DNA of 64,000 nt from positions 62,001 to 126,000 of the forward strand of contig JAFZRX010000007.1 of NCBI GenBank assembly GCA_017619675.1. The letters run 5' to 3'. Of the stretch, positions 16,652 through 25,657 are shown one piece after another. The position numbers and the translations under genes are program-made. This stretch comes from Bacteroidales bacterium (GTDB taxonomy: Bacteria; Bacteroidota; Bacteroidia; Bacteroidales; UBA932). The notes beneath the pieces were generated by a model. That model did not search any database, was not told the DNA's origin, and saw only the letters and a program-made list of their open reading frames with translations. The first letter of the stretch is position 1. Every line of letters starts with the position of its first letter.

Positions 16652-17233
16652 CTACTCTGCAGCCTCAGCTGCTGCTGCGTTGGAGTTACGTGTGCTCTTG
16701 ACCATACATACGACGGTACCCTTGTTGGATACGATGTTTACGCCGTCATACTGGAGGTCAGCAGCGCGGATAGCCTTGTCAAGGCCAAGGTTGGTGATAT
16801 CAACCGGAAGCTCGTCAGGAATAGCGTCCATGAGACCGCTCACGCGGAGAGCGCGGCTCCTCTGGATGAACTTACCTCCCTGGCGTACGCCGATAGAGTG
16901 TCCGGTAATTGTGATAGGAACGTCAATGGCAACCGGCTTGTCTGCGGTAACTGCCAGGAAATCTACATGGAGGCAGTTGTCTGATACCGGGTGGAACTGA
17001 AGCTCGTGAAGCACTGCCATGAATGCCTGACCGTTGTCCAGGGTAAGGTCAACGATGTAAGAAGCAGGGGTGTTGGTAAGACCACTGAGTTCTTTTGCGT
17101 CAACTGTGAAGAGGACATTGTCAACTCCGTTACCGTAAAGATTGCAAGGAACGAGTCCCTGACGGCGGAAAGCCTTGATGGCGGCTTTGTTTGCGGCCTG
17201 GCGAACCTGGCCCTTAAGTGAAAAATGCTGCAT
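16652..17233 (-). CDS. rplY: 50S ribosomal protein L25/general stress protein Ctc
   Basis: 193 residues, the long L25/Ctc type. N-terminal 5S rRNA-binding domain (1-95: LKGQVRQAANKAAIKAFRRQ, VPCNLYGNG) and C-terminal TL5-like beta domain (GVRQGGKFIQRSRALRVSG, IPDELPVDITNL), with an Ala/Glu tail. Binds 5S rRNA in the large subunit. It has an unusually long leader for this genome (about 85 nt) containing a hairpin, and its promoter starts within the end of the C11 peptidase gene. Confidence 0.95.
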   Translation of the reverse strand: MQHFSLKGQVRQAANKAAIKAFRRQGLVPCNLYGNGVDNVLFTVDAKELSGLTNTPASYIVDLTLDNGQAFMAVLHELQFHPVSDNCLHVDFLAVTADKPVAIDVPITITGHSIGVRQGGKFIQRSRALRVSGLMDAIPDELPVDITNLGLDKAIRAADLQYDGVNIVSNKGTVVCMVKSTRNSNAAAAEAAE

Positions 17234-17291
17234 TTCAAAAAGTTTTAAAAAGTGTTACTCATCCCTACTGCTGCAGGGACCCATTGCACCA

Positions 17292-17309
17292 AAAAGCCTC
17301 GGGGCTTTT
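17292..17309 (-). terminator. Hairpin in rplY leader; terminator or attenuator
   Basis: AAAAGCC and GGCTTTT form a 7-bp stem with a 4-nt loop, followed on the minus strand by T-rich sequence. It lies downstream of the rplY promoter and 59 nt before the rplY ATG, and also just past the C11 peptidase stop. It could stop transcripts from both. Confidence 0.6.
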
Positions 17310-17322
17310 GTTAATGCGGGCG

Positions 17323-17352
17323 CAAATTTAGGAAAAATATTTTATTGGACAA
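17323..17352 (-). promoter_or_regulatory. rplY-pth promoter
   Basis: Minus strand: TTG (17350-17352), 19 nt, TAAATTTG (17323-17330), a perfect match. The -33 box lies in the last codons of the C11 peptidase gene. Predicted start near 17318. Confidence 0.75.
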
Positions 17353-18655
17353 GACCGGTAGCCTTATTCCAGGCCAAAGTCTTGTAAAATTCATCAAGAT
17401 AAGCGCTTCCGTTGCACGGAAGGTACATGCTGAAGCCGGAATACACGTCAATCCTGAAGCCGTCGTTGGTGCCTACGCTTGTCGCTGAGGGAAGAAGGAA
17501 AGTAGGAGTTGCGGCCTTATAGAGGATGCACTGGTCAAGAGCCTGTTCCAGGATGTTCTTCTCAGAATCCGTGATTCCGGCCTTGATCAGTATGTCCTCA
17601 AGGTCATAGAACCAGTGATGGTACGAACGGAAATACCGCTGCACCTTGGATGGATTAACAGCCGCTATCTGGCTGCGGTAACGGGAGAAATAATCCTTGC
17701 AGAGCGATGCCACCTTATCCAGTTTGGTGCAGTCAACGAGGGTGATGGTGGCTGAGCGCATTACGCCGGTCTGCTTGTCGTACTTGTCAAAGAAGTCCTT
17801 GCAGGCCTTGTACACGTCAGGCTCCCCTTCCAGAAGGTGGGAGGCCAGCGTCTTGTACTGGAAACCGTACTGGAGCACCTCCGCGGGCGAGAAGGCGACT
17901 TTGTCACAGACACCGCGCAACTCATATGCGGTCTCTATGCATCCCATCAGGCAGGCGTCGAATACAATATAATCCAGGTGCATGGGGATATTGGCCACAA
18001 AGTCCGTCTGCTTCATCTCATAGGAGATCTTGGTATCACCTGAATAAGTGTCTTCCTGGCCTATGGACTTGGTAAGGGGCATCCCGGGTACGTGTTCCGG
18101 CTCATAATAAAGCACGGAACCCTCCGGAAGGTCCAGGGAGCGGCGCGGGGCCTGCATGGTGGCTGACGAAGCGCTTGGATTGGAAACAGGGTTGTTATAA
18201 TATCCCTCCGGCAACCAGCCTGTCGCATGAGAGGAGAACACCATCCCGTAATGGTCTGACTTAAAGTTGTCCTTCACGTATTGAAGGGTCTCTTTCATGA
18301 CTGAAGGCTGGGTCAGGAATTTACCTGCAGGTATGGTCTTGAGGGTATCAGCCACAACCCCTGTCTTGTCCTTGTAGAGCCTGATCACATAGGATTCCGT
18401 TTCCGGCCTGTAGGAGAGGTATCCGTTGGCCAGGTGGCTTACCACCACCAACGCCCTCTTGTCCTTCTTGGCGGGGACGAAACCGGTCTTCAACTCCTCA
18501 ATGTTGTCTTCAAGGTCACCGCTCAGGGAGTTGCATCCTGCAGAATACAGGATCATCACCCTGTCATACCTGTTCTTCTTGTCACGGCATAACCTGTCGC
18601 CGCAGGAAACGAACAGCAACGAAATGAGCAGGACAAATAACAACCTTCCTTTCAT
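17342..18655 (-). CDS. C11 (clostripain-like) cysteine peptidase, lipoprotein
   Basis: 437 residues. Lipobox LLFVSC (Cys18) places it on a membrane surface. Catalytic dyad candidates: His in SSHATGW (about 142) and Cys in FDACLMGCIE (about 235), matching family C11. These enzymes cleave after Lys or Arg and are common secreted proteases of gut Bacteroidales, though many paralogues have unknown targets. Transcribed alone from a promoter divergent from tyrS, with an ATG 8 nt after the -7 box. Confidence 0.9.
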   Translation of the reverse strand: MKGRLLFVLLISLLFVSCGDRLCRDKKNRYDRVMILYSAGCNSLSGDLEDNIEELKTGFVPAKKDKRALVVVSHLANGYLSYRPETESYVIRLYKDKTGVVADTLKTIPAGKFLTQPSVMKETLQYVKDNFKSDHYGMVFSSHATGWLPEGYYNNPVSNPSASSATMQAPRRSLDLPEGSVLYYEPEHVPGMPLTKSIGQEDTYSGDTKISYEMKQTDFVANIPMHLDYIVFDACLMGCIETAYELRGVCDKVAFSPAEVLQYGFQYKTLASHLLEGEPDVYKACKDFFDKYDKQTGVMRSATITLVDCTKLDKVASLCKDYFSRYRSQIAAVNPSKVQRYFRSYHHWFYDLEDILIKAGITDSEKNILEQALDQCILYKAATPTFLLPSATSVGTNDGFRIDVYSGFSMYLPCNGSAYLDEFYKTLAWNKATGLVQ

Positions 18656-18663
18656 ACAAGGGG

Positions 18664-18671
18664 CAAATATA
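18664..18671 (-). promoter_or_regulatory. C11 peptidase -7 box
   Basis: Minus-strand TATATTTG, perfect, 8 nt before the ATG; 12 bp from the inverted tyrS box. Confidence 0.6.
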
Positions 18672-18683
18672 CAATTATTATAC

Positions 18684-18691
18684 TAAATTTG
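18684..18691 (+). promoter_or_regulatory. tyrS-rbfA operon -7 box
   Basis: TAAATTTG, perfect consensus, 32 nt before the tyrS ATG. No clear -33 TTG. Confidence 0.6.
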
Positions 18692-18723
18692 CAGACTAAA
18701 CACCTTTAACCCTTATTTCGGAT

Positions 18724-20013
18724 ATGAAGAATTTTGTAGAGGAACTTAAATGGAGAGGCATGATCCACGACATTATGCCGGGCACGGAGGAAGAACTTAT
18801 GAAAGGCCCTTCAGCTGCATACGTGGGGATTGACCCTACCGGAGACTCCCTTCACATAGGACACCTTGTAAGCATTATGATACTCAAGCACTTCCAGGCG
18901 TGCGGACACAAGCCCGTAGCCCTTGTGGGAGGTGCCACGGGAATGATCGGAGACCCTTCCATGAAGAGCCAGGAGCGCAACCTCCTGGACGAGGAGACCC
19001 TCGCCCACAACGTAGAGTGCATCAAGAAGCAGCTCGGCCGCTTCCTTGACTTTGACTCCGACGCCTCCAACAAGGCCGTCCTGGTGAACAATTACGACTG
19101 GATGAAGGACTACACCTTCATCAACTTCACCCGCGACATTGGCAAGCTCATCACCGTGAACTACATGATGAGCAAGGACTCAGTGCGCAAGCGCCTCAGC
19201 CGTGATTCAACCGAGGGAATGTCCTTTACCGAATTCACATACCAGCTCCTCCAGGGCTACGATTTCCTGTACCTGTACCAGAACATGGGCGTGAAGCTCC
19301 AGCTGGGAGGCGCTGACCAGTGGGGCAACATCACCACCGGAACCGAACTCATCCGCCGCACCTGCGGAGGAGAGGCCTACGCCCTCACCTGCCCGCTCAT
19401 CACAAAGGCTGACGGAGGCAAGTTCGGAAAGACTGAGAAAGGCAACATCTGGCTTGACGCGGAAAAGACCACCCCGTACGAGTTCTACCAGTTCTGGCTG
19501 AACGTTTCGGACGAGGACGCATGCAAATACATCAAGATCTTCACCATGCTGGACCGCGCAACAATAGAGGCGGCAATCGAGGAGCACCTCCAGGATCCCG
19601 GAAGGCGCAGCCTCCAGAAACTCCTGGCAAAGGAAGTCACCATAATGGTACACGGTCAGAAGGAGTACGACAACGCCCTGACGGCATCCCAGATGCTCTT
19701 TGGCAACTCCACCTCCGAGGCTCTGCGCGCCCTTGACGAGAAGACCTTCCTTTCCGTATTCGCGGGCGTACCCACCTTTGACATAGCCAAGGCGGACCTT
19801 CCGCTCCAGCTGCTCGACATGCTTGCCGTGCGCACCTCTATCTTCCCTTCAAAGGGAGAGGCCCGCAAGATGGTCCAGGGCGGCGGCGTGAGCATAAACA
19901 AGGACAAGATTACGGACCTGGACCGCAAGGTCGGCGAGGAGGACATCCTTGACGGCAAGTACATCCTGGTCCAGAAAGGCAAGAAGAATTATTTCATCAT
20001 AAACGTTAAGTAA
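18724..20013 (+). CDS. tyrS: Tyrosyl-tRNA synthetase
   Basis: 429 residues, class I. Charges tRNA-Tyr. HIGH motif as [45 protein letters not shown] and GADQWGNIT for tyrosine binding, KMSKS-type loop as KFGKTEKGN, and a C-terminal S4 RNA-binding domain ([21 protein letters not shown]). Stop and rbfA start share a base (TAATG). Confidence 0.97.
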   Translation: MKNFVEELKWRGMIHDIMPGTEEELMKGPSAAYVGIDPTGDSLHIGHLVSIMILKHFQACGHKPVALVGGATGMIGDPSMKSQERNLLDEETLAHNVECIKKQLGRFLDFDSDASNKAVLVNNYDWMKDYTFINFTRDIGKLITVNYMMSKDSVRKRLSRDSTEGMSFTEFTYQLLQGYDFLYLYQNMGVKLQLGGADQWGNITTGTELIRRTCGGEAYALTCPLITKADGGKFGKTEKGNIWLDAEKTTPYEFYQFWLNVSDEDACKYIKIFTMLDRATIEAAIEEHLQDPGRRSLQKLLAKEVTIMVHGQKEYDNALTASQMLFGNSTSEALRALDEKTFLSVFAGVPTFDIAKADLPLQLLDMLAVRTSIFPSKGEARKMVQGGGVSINKDKITDLDRKVGEEDILDGKYILVQKGKKNYFIINVK

Positions 20014-20360
20014 TGGATAAAGCGCCGTCTACAAGACAGCTCAAGGTTGCCCGCGAGATCCAGAAGGACATGGCGGAAATCCTGCGCAGCAAGGGCATGG
20101 CCGCCTTCCAGGGCGCCATGGTCACCGTTAGCGAGGTAAGGGTGAGCCCTGACCTTGCGGTGGCAAAGGTGTACGTGAGCATCTTCCCTTCTGACAAGAG
20201 CGCCGCGGTGATGGACATCCTGCAGGAGAACGTCAGGGCATACCGCGGCGAGCTCGGCCACAGGATTGGAAGACAGCTGAGGATAGTCCCGGAACTGGCC
20301 TTCTACCTTGACACCACCCTTGACTACGCGGAGCATATCGACCAGCTCCTAAAAATGTAA
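20013..20360 (+). CDS. rbfA: Ribosome-binding factor A
   Basis: 115 residues, KH-like single domain. 30S maturation factor acting on the 16S rRNA 5' region. STRQLKVAREIQKDMAEIL and VTVSEVRVSPDLAVAKVYVS are the family pattern, followed by the Ala-Gly kink region RGELGHRIGRQLRIVPELAF. Coupled to tyrS upstream and the permease downstream. Confidence 0.95.
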   Translation: MDKAPSTRQLKVAREIQKDMAEILRSKGMAAFQGAMVTVSEVRVSPDLAVAKVYVSIFPSDKSAAVMDILQENVRAYRGELGHRIGRQLRIVPELAFYLDTTLDYAEHIDQLLKM

Positions 20361-20364
20361 TCCA

Positions 20365-21537
20365 GTGAGGCTGACGCAGTTCATAGCACGCAGATACCTG
20401 TTCGCCAAGAAATCGCACAACGTGATAAACATAATATCGGCGATCAGCGCGATAGGCATGGCTATAGGAACCGCGGCCCTCATCATAATCCTTTCCGTAT
20501 ATAACGGCTTCAACAACCTGATAACGGAGTCCCTGGACATGCAGGACCCTGACCTGCTGGTGGTTCCCACCAGCGGGAAGGTTTTCGTGCCTTCCCACGA
20601 AGGATTCGCGTGGATGCAGGAGCAGTCCATCGTCACGGGATCGGGATGCATCCTCAAGGACAACGTCTTCCTCAGCTACGACTCCCGCCAGGGCCTTGCC
20701 GTGGCCAAGGGCGTGGAGGACGCGTCGCTGTACAAGGACAGCCTGGCCGTCTGCGCCGTGGGCGCCGAACTGGCCTACAAGATGGGCGTCAACGTGAACT
20801 TCCTGTCCAAGCTGGAGATCTACTTCCCGGACAGGACGCGCAACATTTCCATGACAAACCCCATGGCGTCGCTGCACAGCCTCAAGTTGAGCCCTGACCG
20901 CATCGTGAGCGTGAATTCCGGCGATGCCAACAACATGGTGTTCCTCCCCCTGGAGGAGTTCCGCAAGCTCCTCGGCTACAAGGACGAGGTGTCCGGCGTT
21001 GAACTGTGGCTGGACACGAACGCGTCCAAAGCGCAGGTGCGCAGGTTCACCAAGGAACTTGGAGAAAGGCTGGGAGACGGGTTCCAAATCCAGGACAGGT
21101 ACCAGCAGAACAGCACCCTGTTCAAGATGATGCGCTACGAGAAAGCGTCCATCTTCCTGATCCTGATCTTTGTGATCATAATCATCGCATTCAATATCTT
21201 TGGAAGCCTTTCGATGCTGATAATTGAGAAGAAGGGCGACATTGGAACCCTGTACAGCCTTGGAATGCCGGAGAGGAAGATCCGCCGCATATTCATCCAG
21301 GAAGGCTGGTACATCTCCCTGCTGGGCCTTGTGGCGGGCCTTGCCGTGGGACTGCTGTTCGCATTCATACAGCAGCAGACCGGAATGATAAAGATGCCGG
21401 GCAACTACGTGGTTGACGCGTACCCGGTAATAATAAAAGGAAGCGATATCGCTATCACTTCCATCTGCGTAGCCGCAATCGGCTATCTTATCGCCATCCT
21501 CCCGGCCAGGACTACCGACCCGCGCTGGGAAGAATAG
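20365..21537 (+). CDS. FtsX-like ABC permease, LolC/LolE type
   Basis: 390 residues starting with GTG, 4 nt after rbfA. Four membrane segments in the MacB/LolE layout: one near the N-terminus (AIGMAIGTAALIIILSVYNGF), then a large periplasmic domain (about 55-255), then three more. N-terminal FIARRYLFAKKSHNVINIISAISAIG is typical of lipoprotein-releasing permeases. Probably helps detach lipoproteins from the inner membrane. The ATPase partner is not in the window. The position after rbfA is common in Bacteroidota. Confidence 0.88.
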   Translation: MRLTQFIARRYLFAKKSHNVINIISAISAIGMAIGTAALIIILSVYNGFNNLITESLDMQDPDLLVVPTSGKVFVPSHEGFAWMQEQSIVTGSGCILKDNVFLSYDSRQGLAVAKGVEDASLYKDSLAVCAVGAELAYKMGVNVNFLSKLEIYFPDRTRNISMTNPMASLHSLKLSPDRIVSVNSGDANNMVFLPLEEFRKLLGYKDEVSGVELWLDTNASKAQVRRFTKELGERLGDGFQIQDRYQQNSTLFKMMRYEKASIFLILIFVIIIIAFNIFGSLSMLIIEKKGDIGTLYSLGMPERKIRRIFIQEGWYISLLGLVAGLAVGLLFAFIQQQTGMIKMPGNYVVDAYPVIIKGSDIAITSICVAAIGYLIAILPARTTDPRWEE

Positions 21538-21541
21538 ACTT

Positions 21542-21694
21542 CTAGTACCTGTCCTCTGAAGAAACAGTCAATTTCTTGCGGCCGTGACGACGGCGTGCTG
21601 CAAGAACCCTGCGGCCGTTGGCCGTTGACATGCGCTCACGGAATCCGTGCTTGTTGATGCGCTTGCGGCGTGATGGTTGGAATGTCCTTTTCAT
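21542..21694 (-). CDS. rpmH: 50S ribosomal protein L34
   Basis: 50 residues. [35 protein letters not shown] and [10 protein letters not shown]: unmistakable L34, with a short acidic C-terminal extension. Convergent with the permease, 4 nt apart. It has a promoter of its own inside the end of rsmG. Confidence 0.97.
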   Translation of the reverse strand: MKRTFQPSRRKRINKHGFRERMSTANGRRVLAARRRHGRKKLTVSSEDRY

Positions 21695-21710
21695 TATATT
21701 ATTTTTTTAA

Positions 21711-22385
21711 TTATTCGGATTTGGGAGGGCAAAGGTAAGTCTTTTCAATTTGAATTACAAATTTTTCCGCGAAATATTCGTCATCCAAAACGGAATCTAT
21801 ACGCCAGGTACGGACCTGCCCTTTTTGGAGGCGGAATTTACGCGTAAGATCCGATATTTCAGCGTTTACGTCACCCCCTTTCAGGTACAGGATGCTGCCG
21901 TTGAATTTGTCTTTCACCCAAGGATAGAAGTTGTCCAGGGTGGTCACCGCGCGGGAAACTACAAAGTCAAAACGGCTGTCAAGGGACTCCGCGCGGGCGT
22001 TGACGCACTGCACGTTCTGCAGCCCCAGGGCTTCAGCCACTCCCCCTGCTACCTTTATTTTCTTGCCGATGCTGTCGCACAGGGTGAAACGTGCCTCCGG
22101 ATACACCACCGCCAGCGGAATTCCGGGGAATCCCCCGCCGGTACCAAGGTCCAGGACGGAGAAGCCGTCAAGCGTGAGGCCTTCCCTCTTCAGATACATT
22201 GCGATGGCCAGGGAATGGAGCACGTGATGCCTGTACAGGGAATCTATGTCCTTGCGGGAGATGACGTTGATCTTGGAGTTCCAGTCACGGTACAGTTCCT
22301 CCATCCGGCGGAACCTGTCCAGCTGGTCTCCCGTCAGTGAAGGGAATTCCATGAGGGCGATATCCTTGAACTCCTCGAAACTCAT
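21711..22385 (-). CDS. rsmG: 16S rRNA (guanine(527)-N7)-methyltransferase
   Basis: 224 residues, SAM-dependent. Motif I VLDLGTGGGFPGIPLA, motif around RFTLCDSIGKKIKV, VNARAES, and VVSRAVTTLDN. The N-terminal helical region with WNSKINVISRKD is family-typical. Its ATG overlaps the stop of the sigma-factor gene, so it is the third gene of polA-sigma-rsmG. Confidence 0.95.
   Translation of the reverse strand: MSFEEFKDIALMEFPSLTGDQLDRFRRMEELYRDWNSKINVISRKDIDSLYRHHVLHSLAIAMYLKREGLTLDGFSVLDLGTGGGFPGIPLAVVYPEARFTLCDSIGKKIKVAGGVAEALGLQNVQCVNARAESLDSRFDFVVSRAVTTLDNFYPWVKDKFNGSILYLKGGDVNAEISDLTRKFRLQKGQVRTWRIDSVLDDEYFAEKFVIQIEKTYLCPPKSE
21730..21761 (-). promoter_or_regulatory. rpmH promoter within rsmG
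   Basis: Minus strand: TTTG (21758-21761), 20 nt, TACCTTTG (21730-21737). The best full consensus in the window; it lies in the last 17 codons of rsmG and gives a leader of about 30 nt. Confidence 0.75.
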
Positions 22386-22987
22386 TGTTCTTCCTGTTCT
22401 TCAGCCACGCGCATGTCGTGGATCAGTTTGTTGGCCCTGCTTATCCTGGTCCTGACGGTGTTCAGGGGCATGTCCAGTTCCTGGGCTATCTCCTTGTACT
22501 GCATTCCGTCCAGAAGGCGCATGCGGGCAATCTCCCGATACAGTTCCGGCAGTTTCTGGACGTAGCCGGCTGTCAGTTCCCCGCTCTCCACCTGGATTAT
22601 GGAGTCAAGCGGAGTGTCCGTCTGGTCCGGTATGCTGTCCATTATTGTAACGAAGGCGGAGTCATCGTCAAGGTACACAAGGTCCTTGGGATGAAGGCGG
22701 GTCTCCTTCTCCTGGAGGTCCAGGGCGGTGTTGCGGGCGATTACCCTGAGCCAGGTTATGAACTGGCTCTTGGCGGGGTCGTAGCTGCCTATCTGGCGGA
22801 AAGCCTTCTCGAAACTGCGGGAGCAGATGTCGTCCACGTACAGGTCATCCTGGCGGCGCATCATGGAGCGTATGAAGGTGCGCAGCTGGTCTATATAGGT
22901 GTCCCACAGAGCGGTGAACGCCGTCCCGTTGCCTTGGATTGCGGCCTGCACCAGGTCGTTAATGGGCTTCGATCCAGTTTTTTCCAT
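22382..22987 (-). CDS. ECF-type sigma factor
   Basis: 201 residues. Region 2 (about 25-95: DDICSRSFEKAFRQIGSYDPAKSQ, FITWLRVIARNTALD) and region 4 (about 135-190: LPELYREIARMRLLDGMQYKEIAQELDMPLNTVRTRISRA). It lacks region 3, as ECF factors do. No anti-sigma gene is adjacent. It overlaps the end of polA by 29 nt and rsmG by 4 nt, so it is likely made with them. The target promoters are unknown. Confidence 0.9.
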   Translation of the reverse strand: MEKTGSKPINDLVQAAIQGNGTAFTALWDTYIDQLRTFIRSMMRRQDDLYVDDICSRSFEKAFRQIGSYDPAKSQFITWLRVIARNTALDLQEKETRLHPKDLVYLDDDSAFVTIMDSIPDQTDTPLDSIIQVESGELTAGYVQKLPELYREIARMRLLDGMQYKEIAQELDMPLNTVRTRISRANKLIHDMRVAEEQEEQ

Positions 22988-25619
22988 AATTACATTCTAC
23001 GGTAAGGGGCACGGAAAGTTTTATGACATTTTCCATGCACTGGGTTACCAATTTCTTGAGCGCCTCAACCTCCTTCGTATCCGTTTCAAAGACAAGTTCG
23101 TCGTGTATCTGCAGCACCATGCGGCTCTTCATTCCGGATTCCCTCAGTTCCTTGTCAACGGCTATCATGGCCAGTTTTATGATGTCCGCGGCGGTGCCTT
23201 GGATTGGGGCGTTGACGGCGTTGCGCTCCGCGAGGGCGCGGAGCGTTGCATTCTGGATATTTATATCCTGAATGTAGCGCCTGCGGCCGAAGAGGGTCTG
23301 CACATAGCCGTCCTGGCGCGCCTGCGCTATGGTGTTGTCAATGAAGGCGCGGATGGAGGGGAATGACTCGAAATAGCCGTCGATGAGCCTCTTGGCCTCG
23401 CTGCGCGGCACCCTGAGGCGCTGCGCAAGGCCAAACGCTGAGATGCCGTACATTATTCCAAAGTTGGCCGTCTTGGCCTTGCGGCGCTGGTCCGCCGTGA
23501 CATGGGCCACCGGTACGCCAAATATCTTGGCGGCTGTGGCCGCGTGCACGTCCTCCCCTTCGCGGAAGGCCTTGAGCATATGGCCGTCGCCGCACATGTG
23601 CGCCATCACGCGCAGTTCTATCTGGGAGTAATCGGCGGAAAGGATAAGACCTTCAGGGCCCTCAGGAACGAAGGCCTTGCGGATCTCGCGGCCACGCTCA
23701 GTGCGGATGGGGATGTTCTGCAGGTTGGGGTTGGAGGATGACAGCCTTCCGGTGGATGTGAGCGCCTGGTTGAAAGTTGTGTGGACGCGGCCGTCCTGCT
23801 CGGAAATGTAGTCGGGGAACGGCTCTATGTACGTTGAAAGCAGTTTCTTTGCGGCCCTGTAGTCCAGGATGGCCTCTATGATGGGGTTCTTTTCCGCATA
23901 TTCAAGGAGGGTTTCTTCATCCGTGCTCCAGGTTCCGCGGGAACTCTTGCGCGCCTTGGGGTCGATCTTCATCTTCTCGAAGAGCACCTCACCTATCTGC
24001 TTGGGAGAGCCTACGTTGAGCGCGGGCTCGCCGGAAAGCTTGCGCACCAGCGCTTCCTTTTCCGCGATCTCCGCGCGGAGGGAGTCCGCGAAATCCTTGA
24101 GGGATTCCAGGTCAATCTTGACGCCGGCCCGTTCCATGGAGGCGAGCACCCTGATGAGCGGCTCTTCCATCTTCTCGTACAGGCGCACTACGCCGGCCTC
24201 TTTCATCTCGTTCCAGATGCGGGCGCTTATCTGCATAATCGCTGCGGCCTCCTTTATCTTGCTGGAAGGCTGCGGGAGGGCGTCCTCGTCAGAGAAAAGG
24301 GTGCCGGTGAAATCCCCTTTGGCGCCATCCTCAAGGCTGGTTCCAAGGTAGGATTTTGCAAGGATGTCCAGTTTGTGGGTCTTCTCCGGATTGAGAAGGT
24401 AATGCATCAGTTCCACGTCCAGGATACGGCCGTTTAGCTTTACGCCGGCGGCGGCCAGCAGGTTCAGCTGGTACTTGACTTCATAGCCGGCCTTGAGGAC
24501 TGAAGGGTCCTCAAGCAGGCGCTTGAAGTCAGTGGCGGCGCCCTCGCTGGCAAAGCACTGGTCCTTGTACAGCGTGGCCACGGTCACGCGCCTGATGCCC
24601 GCAAAGATGCCTTTGCCGGCTCCGGGCTCGACCACTATGGCGCAGCGCCCGGCGGCGCATACGTGCAGGATCATCTGCGACGGTGAAACCGTCTTGATGT
24701 CCAGCTCGGCCGCGTACGCCGCCGGCGCGTCCGCCGGCTTTGACGCTGAAATATGCGATATATGCCTGGTCAGGGAGGCGAATTCGTACTTGGCGAAAAG
24801 ATCCGCTATCTCCGGGCTGAAATCCATGTTCACGGCCATTTCTTCCGTTGCCGGCTGTATCTCTATGTCCGTCTTTATGGTAACCAGTTCCTTGCTCAGA
24901 TAGATGTGGTCCTGGGCGGCCAGGAACATCTGCTGCTGCTTTTCCGTCAGTTCTGCCAGATGGGCGTAGATATTTTCCAGGGAGCCGTATTTGCTTATCA
25001 GCTTGCCTGCGCCCACCTCTCCTATGCCGGTAACGCCAGGTACATTGTCGGATGAATCGCCGCATATTGCCAGCATGTCAATGACCTGAACCGGATCCAG
25101 GATGGAGTATTTGGCGCAGATCTCGCTTATTCCAATGACTTCCGCTTCTCCCCCGGACTTGCCAGGCTTGTACTGCCATATGTTCCTCTGTATCAACTGC
25201 CCATAGTCCTTGTCAGGGGTGACCATATACACGTCATAGCCCTCCCTGGCGGCCTTCTTGGCGGCGGAGCCAAGCACATCGTCGGCCTCGAAGCCGGGAA
25301 TCATGAGCACAGGTACGTTGAGCGCCTTACATATCTGGATAAGCGGATCAAGCGCGTCAATTACCAGCTGCGGGGTTTCCGCCCTGTTGGCCTTGTACGG
25401 CGGATACATCTCGTTGCGGAAACTTCCTCCCGGAGGGTCGAATCCTATTGCCAGATGCGTAGGCTTCTCCTTCTCGATCAGTTCCAGGACATATTTGGTG
25501 AATCCGTAAAGGATGGAAACGTCCGCACCCTTTGAGTTTACCATAGGGCGCCTCAGAAAGGCGTAATACATCTTGAAGATGAGGGCGTGGCCGTCAATCA
25601 GAAACAATCTTCCCTGCAT
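22959..25619 (-). CDS. polA: DNA polymerase I, proofreading site apparently lost
   Basis: 886 residues. Domains: 5'-3' exonuclease (1-about 290, with FLIDGHALIFK, GFEADDVLGS and VTPDKDYGQL); a 3'-5' exonuclease-like domain (about 300-480); polymerase with motif A LSADYSQIELRV (about 660), motif B RRKAKTANFGIMYGIS (about 720) and motif C LQIHDELVFE (about 833). In the middle domain the DxE metal site is absent (CAIVVEPGAG) and the usual KYD is KYQ (about 383), so proofreading is probably inactive, as in Taq polymerase. The start at 25619 is chosen because an upstream in-frame start at 25628 lies inside the -7 box. Confidence 0.95.
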   Translation of the reverse strand: MQGRLFLIDGHALIFKMYYAFLRRPMVNSKGADVSILYGFTKYVLELIEKEKPTHLAIGFDPPGGSFRNEMYPPYKANRAETPQLVIDALDPLIQICKALNVPVLMIPGFEADDVLGSAAKKAAREGYDVYMVTPDKDYGQLIQRNIWQYKPGKSGGEAEVIGISEICAKYSILDPVQVIDMLAICGDSSDNVPGVTGIGEVGAGKLISKYGSLENIYAHLAELTEKQQQMFLAAQDHIYLSKELVTIKTDIEIQPATEEMAVNMDFSPEIADLFAKYEFASLTRHISHISASKPADAPAAYAAELDIKTVSPSQMILHVCAAGRCAIVVEPGAGKGIFAGIRRVTVATLYKDQCFASEGAATDFKRLLEDPSVLKAGYEVKYQLNLLAAAGVKLNGRILDVELMHYLLNPEKTHKLDILAKSYLGTSLEDGAKGDFTGTLFSDEDALPQPSSKIKEAAAIMQISARIWNEMKEAGVVRLYEKMEEPLIRVLASMERAGVKIDLESLKDFADSLRAEIAEKEALVRKLSGEPALNVGSPKQIGEVLFEKMKIDPKARKSSRGTWSTDEETLLEYAEKNPIIEAILDYRAAKKLLSTYIEPFPDYISEQDGRVHTTFNQALTSTGRLSSSNPNLQNIPIRTERGREIRKAFVPEGPEGLILSADYSQIELRVMAHMCGDGHMLKAFREGEDVHAATAAKIFGVPVAHVTADQRRKAKTANFGIMYGISAFGLAQRLRVPRSEAKRLIDGYFESFPSIRAFIDNTIAQARQDGYVQTLFGRRRYIQDINIQNATLRALAERNAVNAPIQGTAADIIKLAMIAVDKELRESGMKSRMVLQIHDELVFETDTKEVEALKKLVTQCMENVIKLSVPLTVECNYGKNWIEAH

Positions 25620-25625
25620 AGCCTT

Positions 25626-25633
25626 CAAAGTTA
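25626..25633 (-). promoter_or_regulatory. polA operon -7 box
   Basis: Minus-strand TAACTTTG, perfect; the polA ATG follows after 6 nt, predicting a leaderless or nearly leaderless mRNA. Confidence 0.6.
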
Positions 25634-25644
25634 ATCAAAAAACT

Positions 25645-25652
25645 TATATTTG
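25645..25652 (+). promoter_or_regulatory. tadA -7 box
   Basis: TATATTTG, perfect; the tadA ATG follows after 5 nt. It is 11 bp from the inverted polA box. Confidence 0.6.
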
Positions 25653-25657
25653 CGGTG

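Noticed and set aside
16017..17000. 327-residue plus-strand ORF opposite pth and rplY
   Set aside because: Crosses two clear genes on the other strand; shadow.
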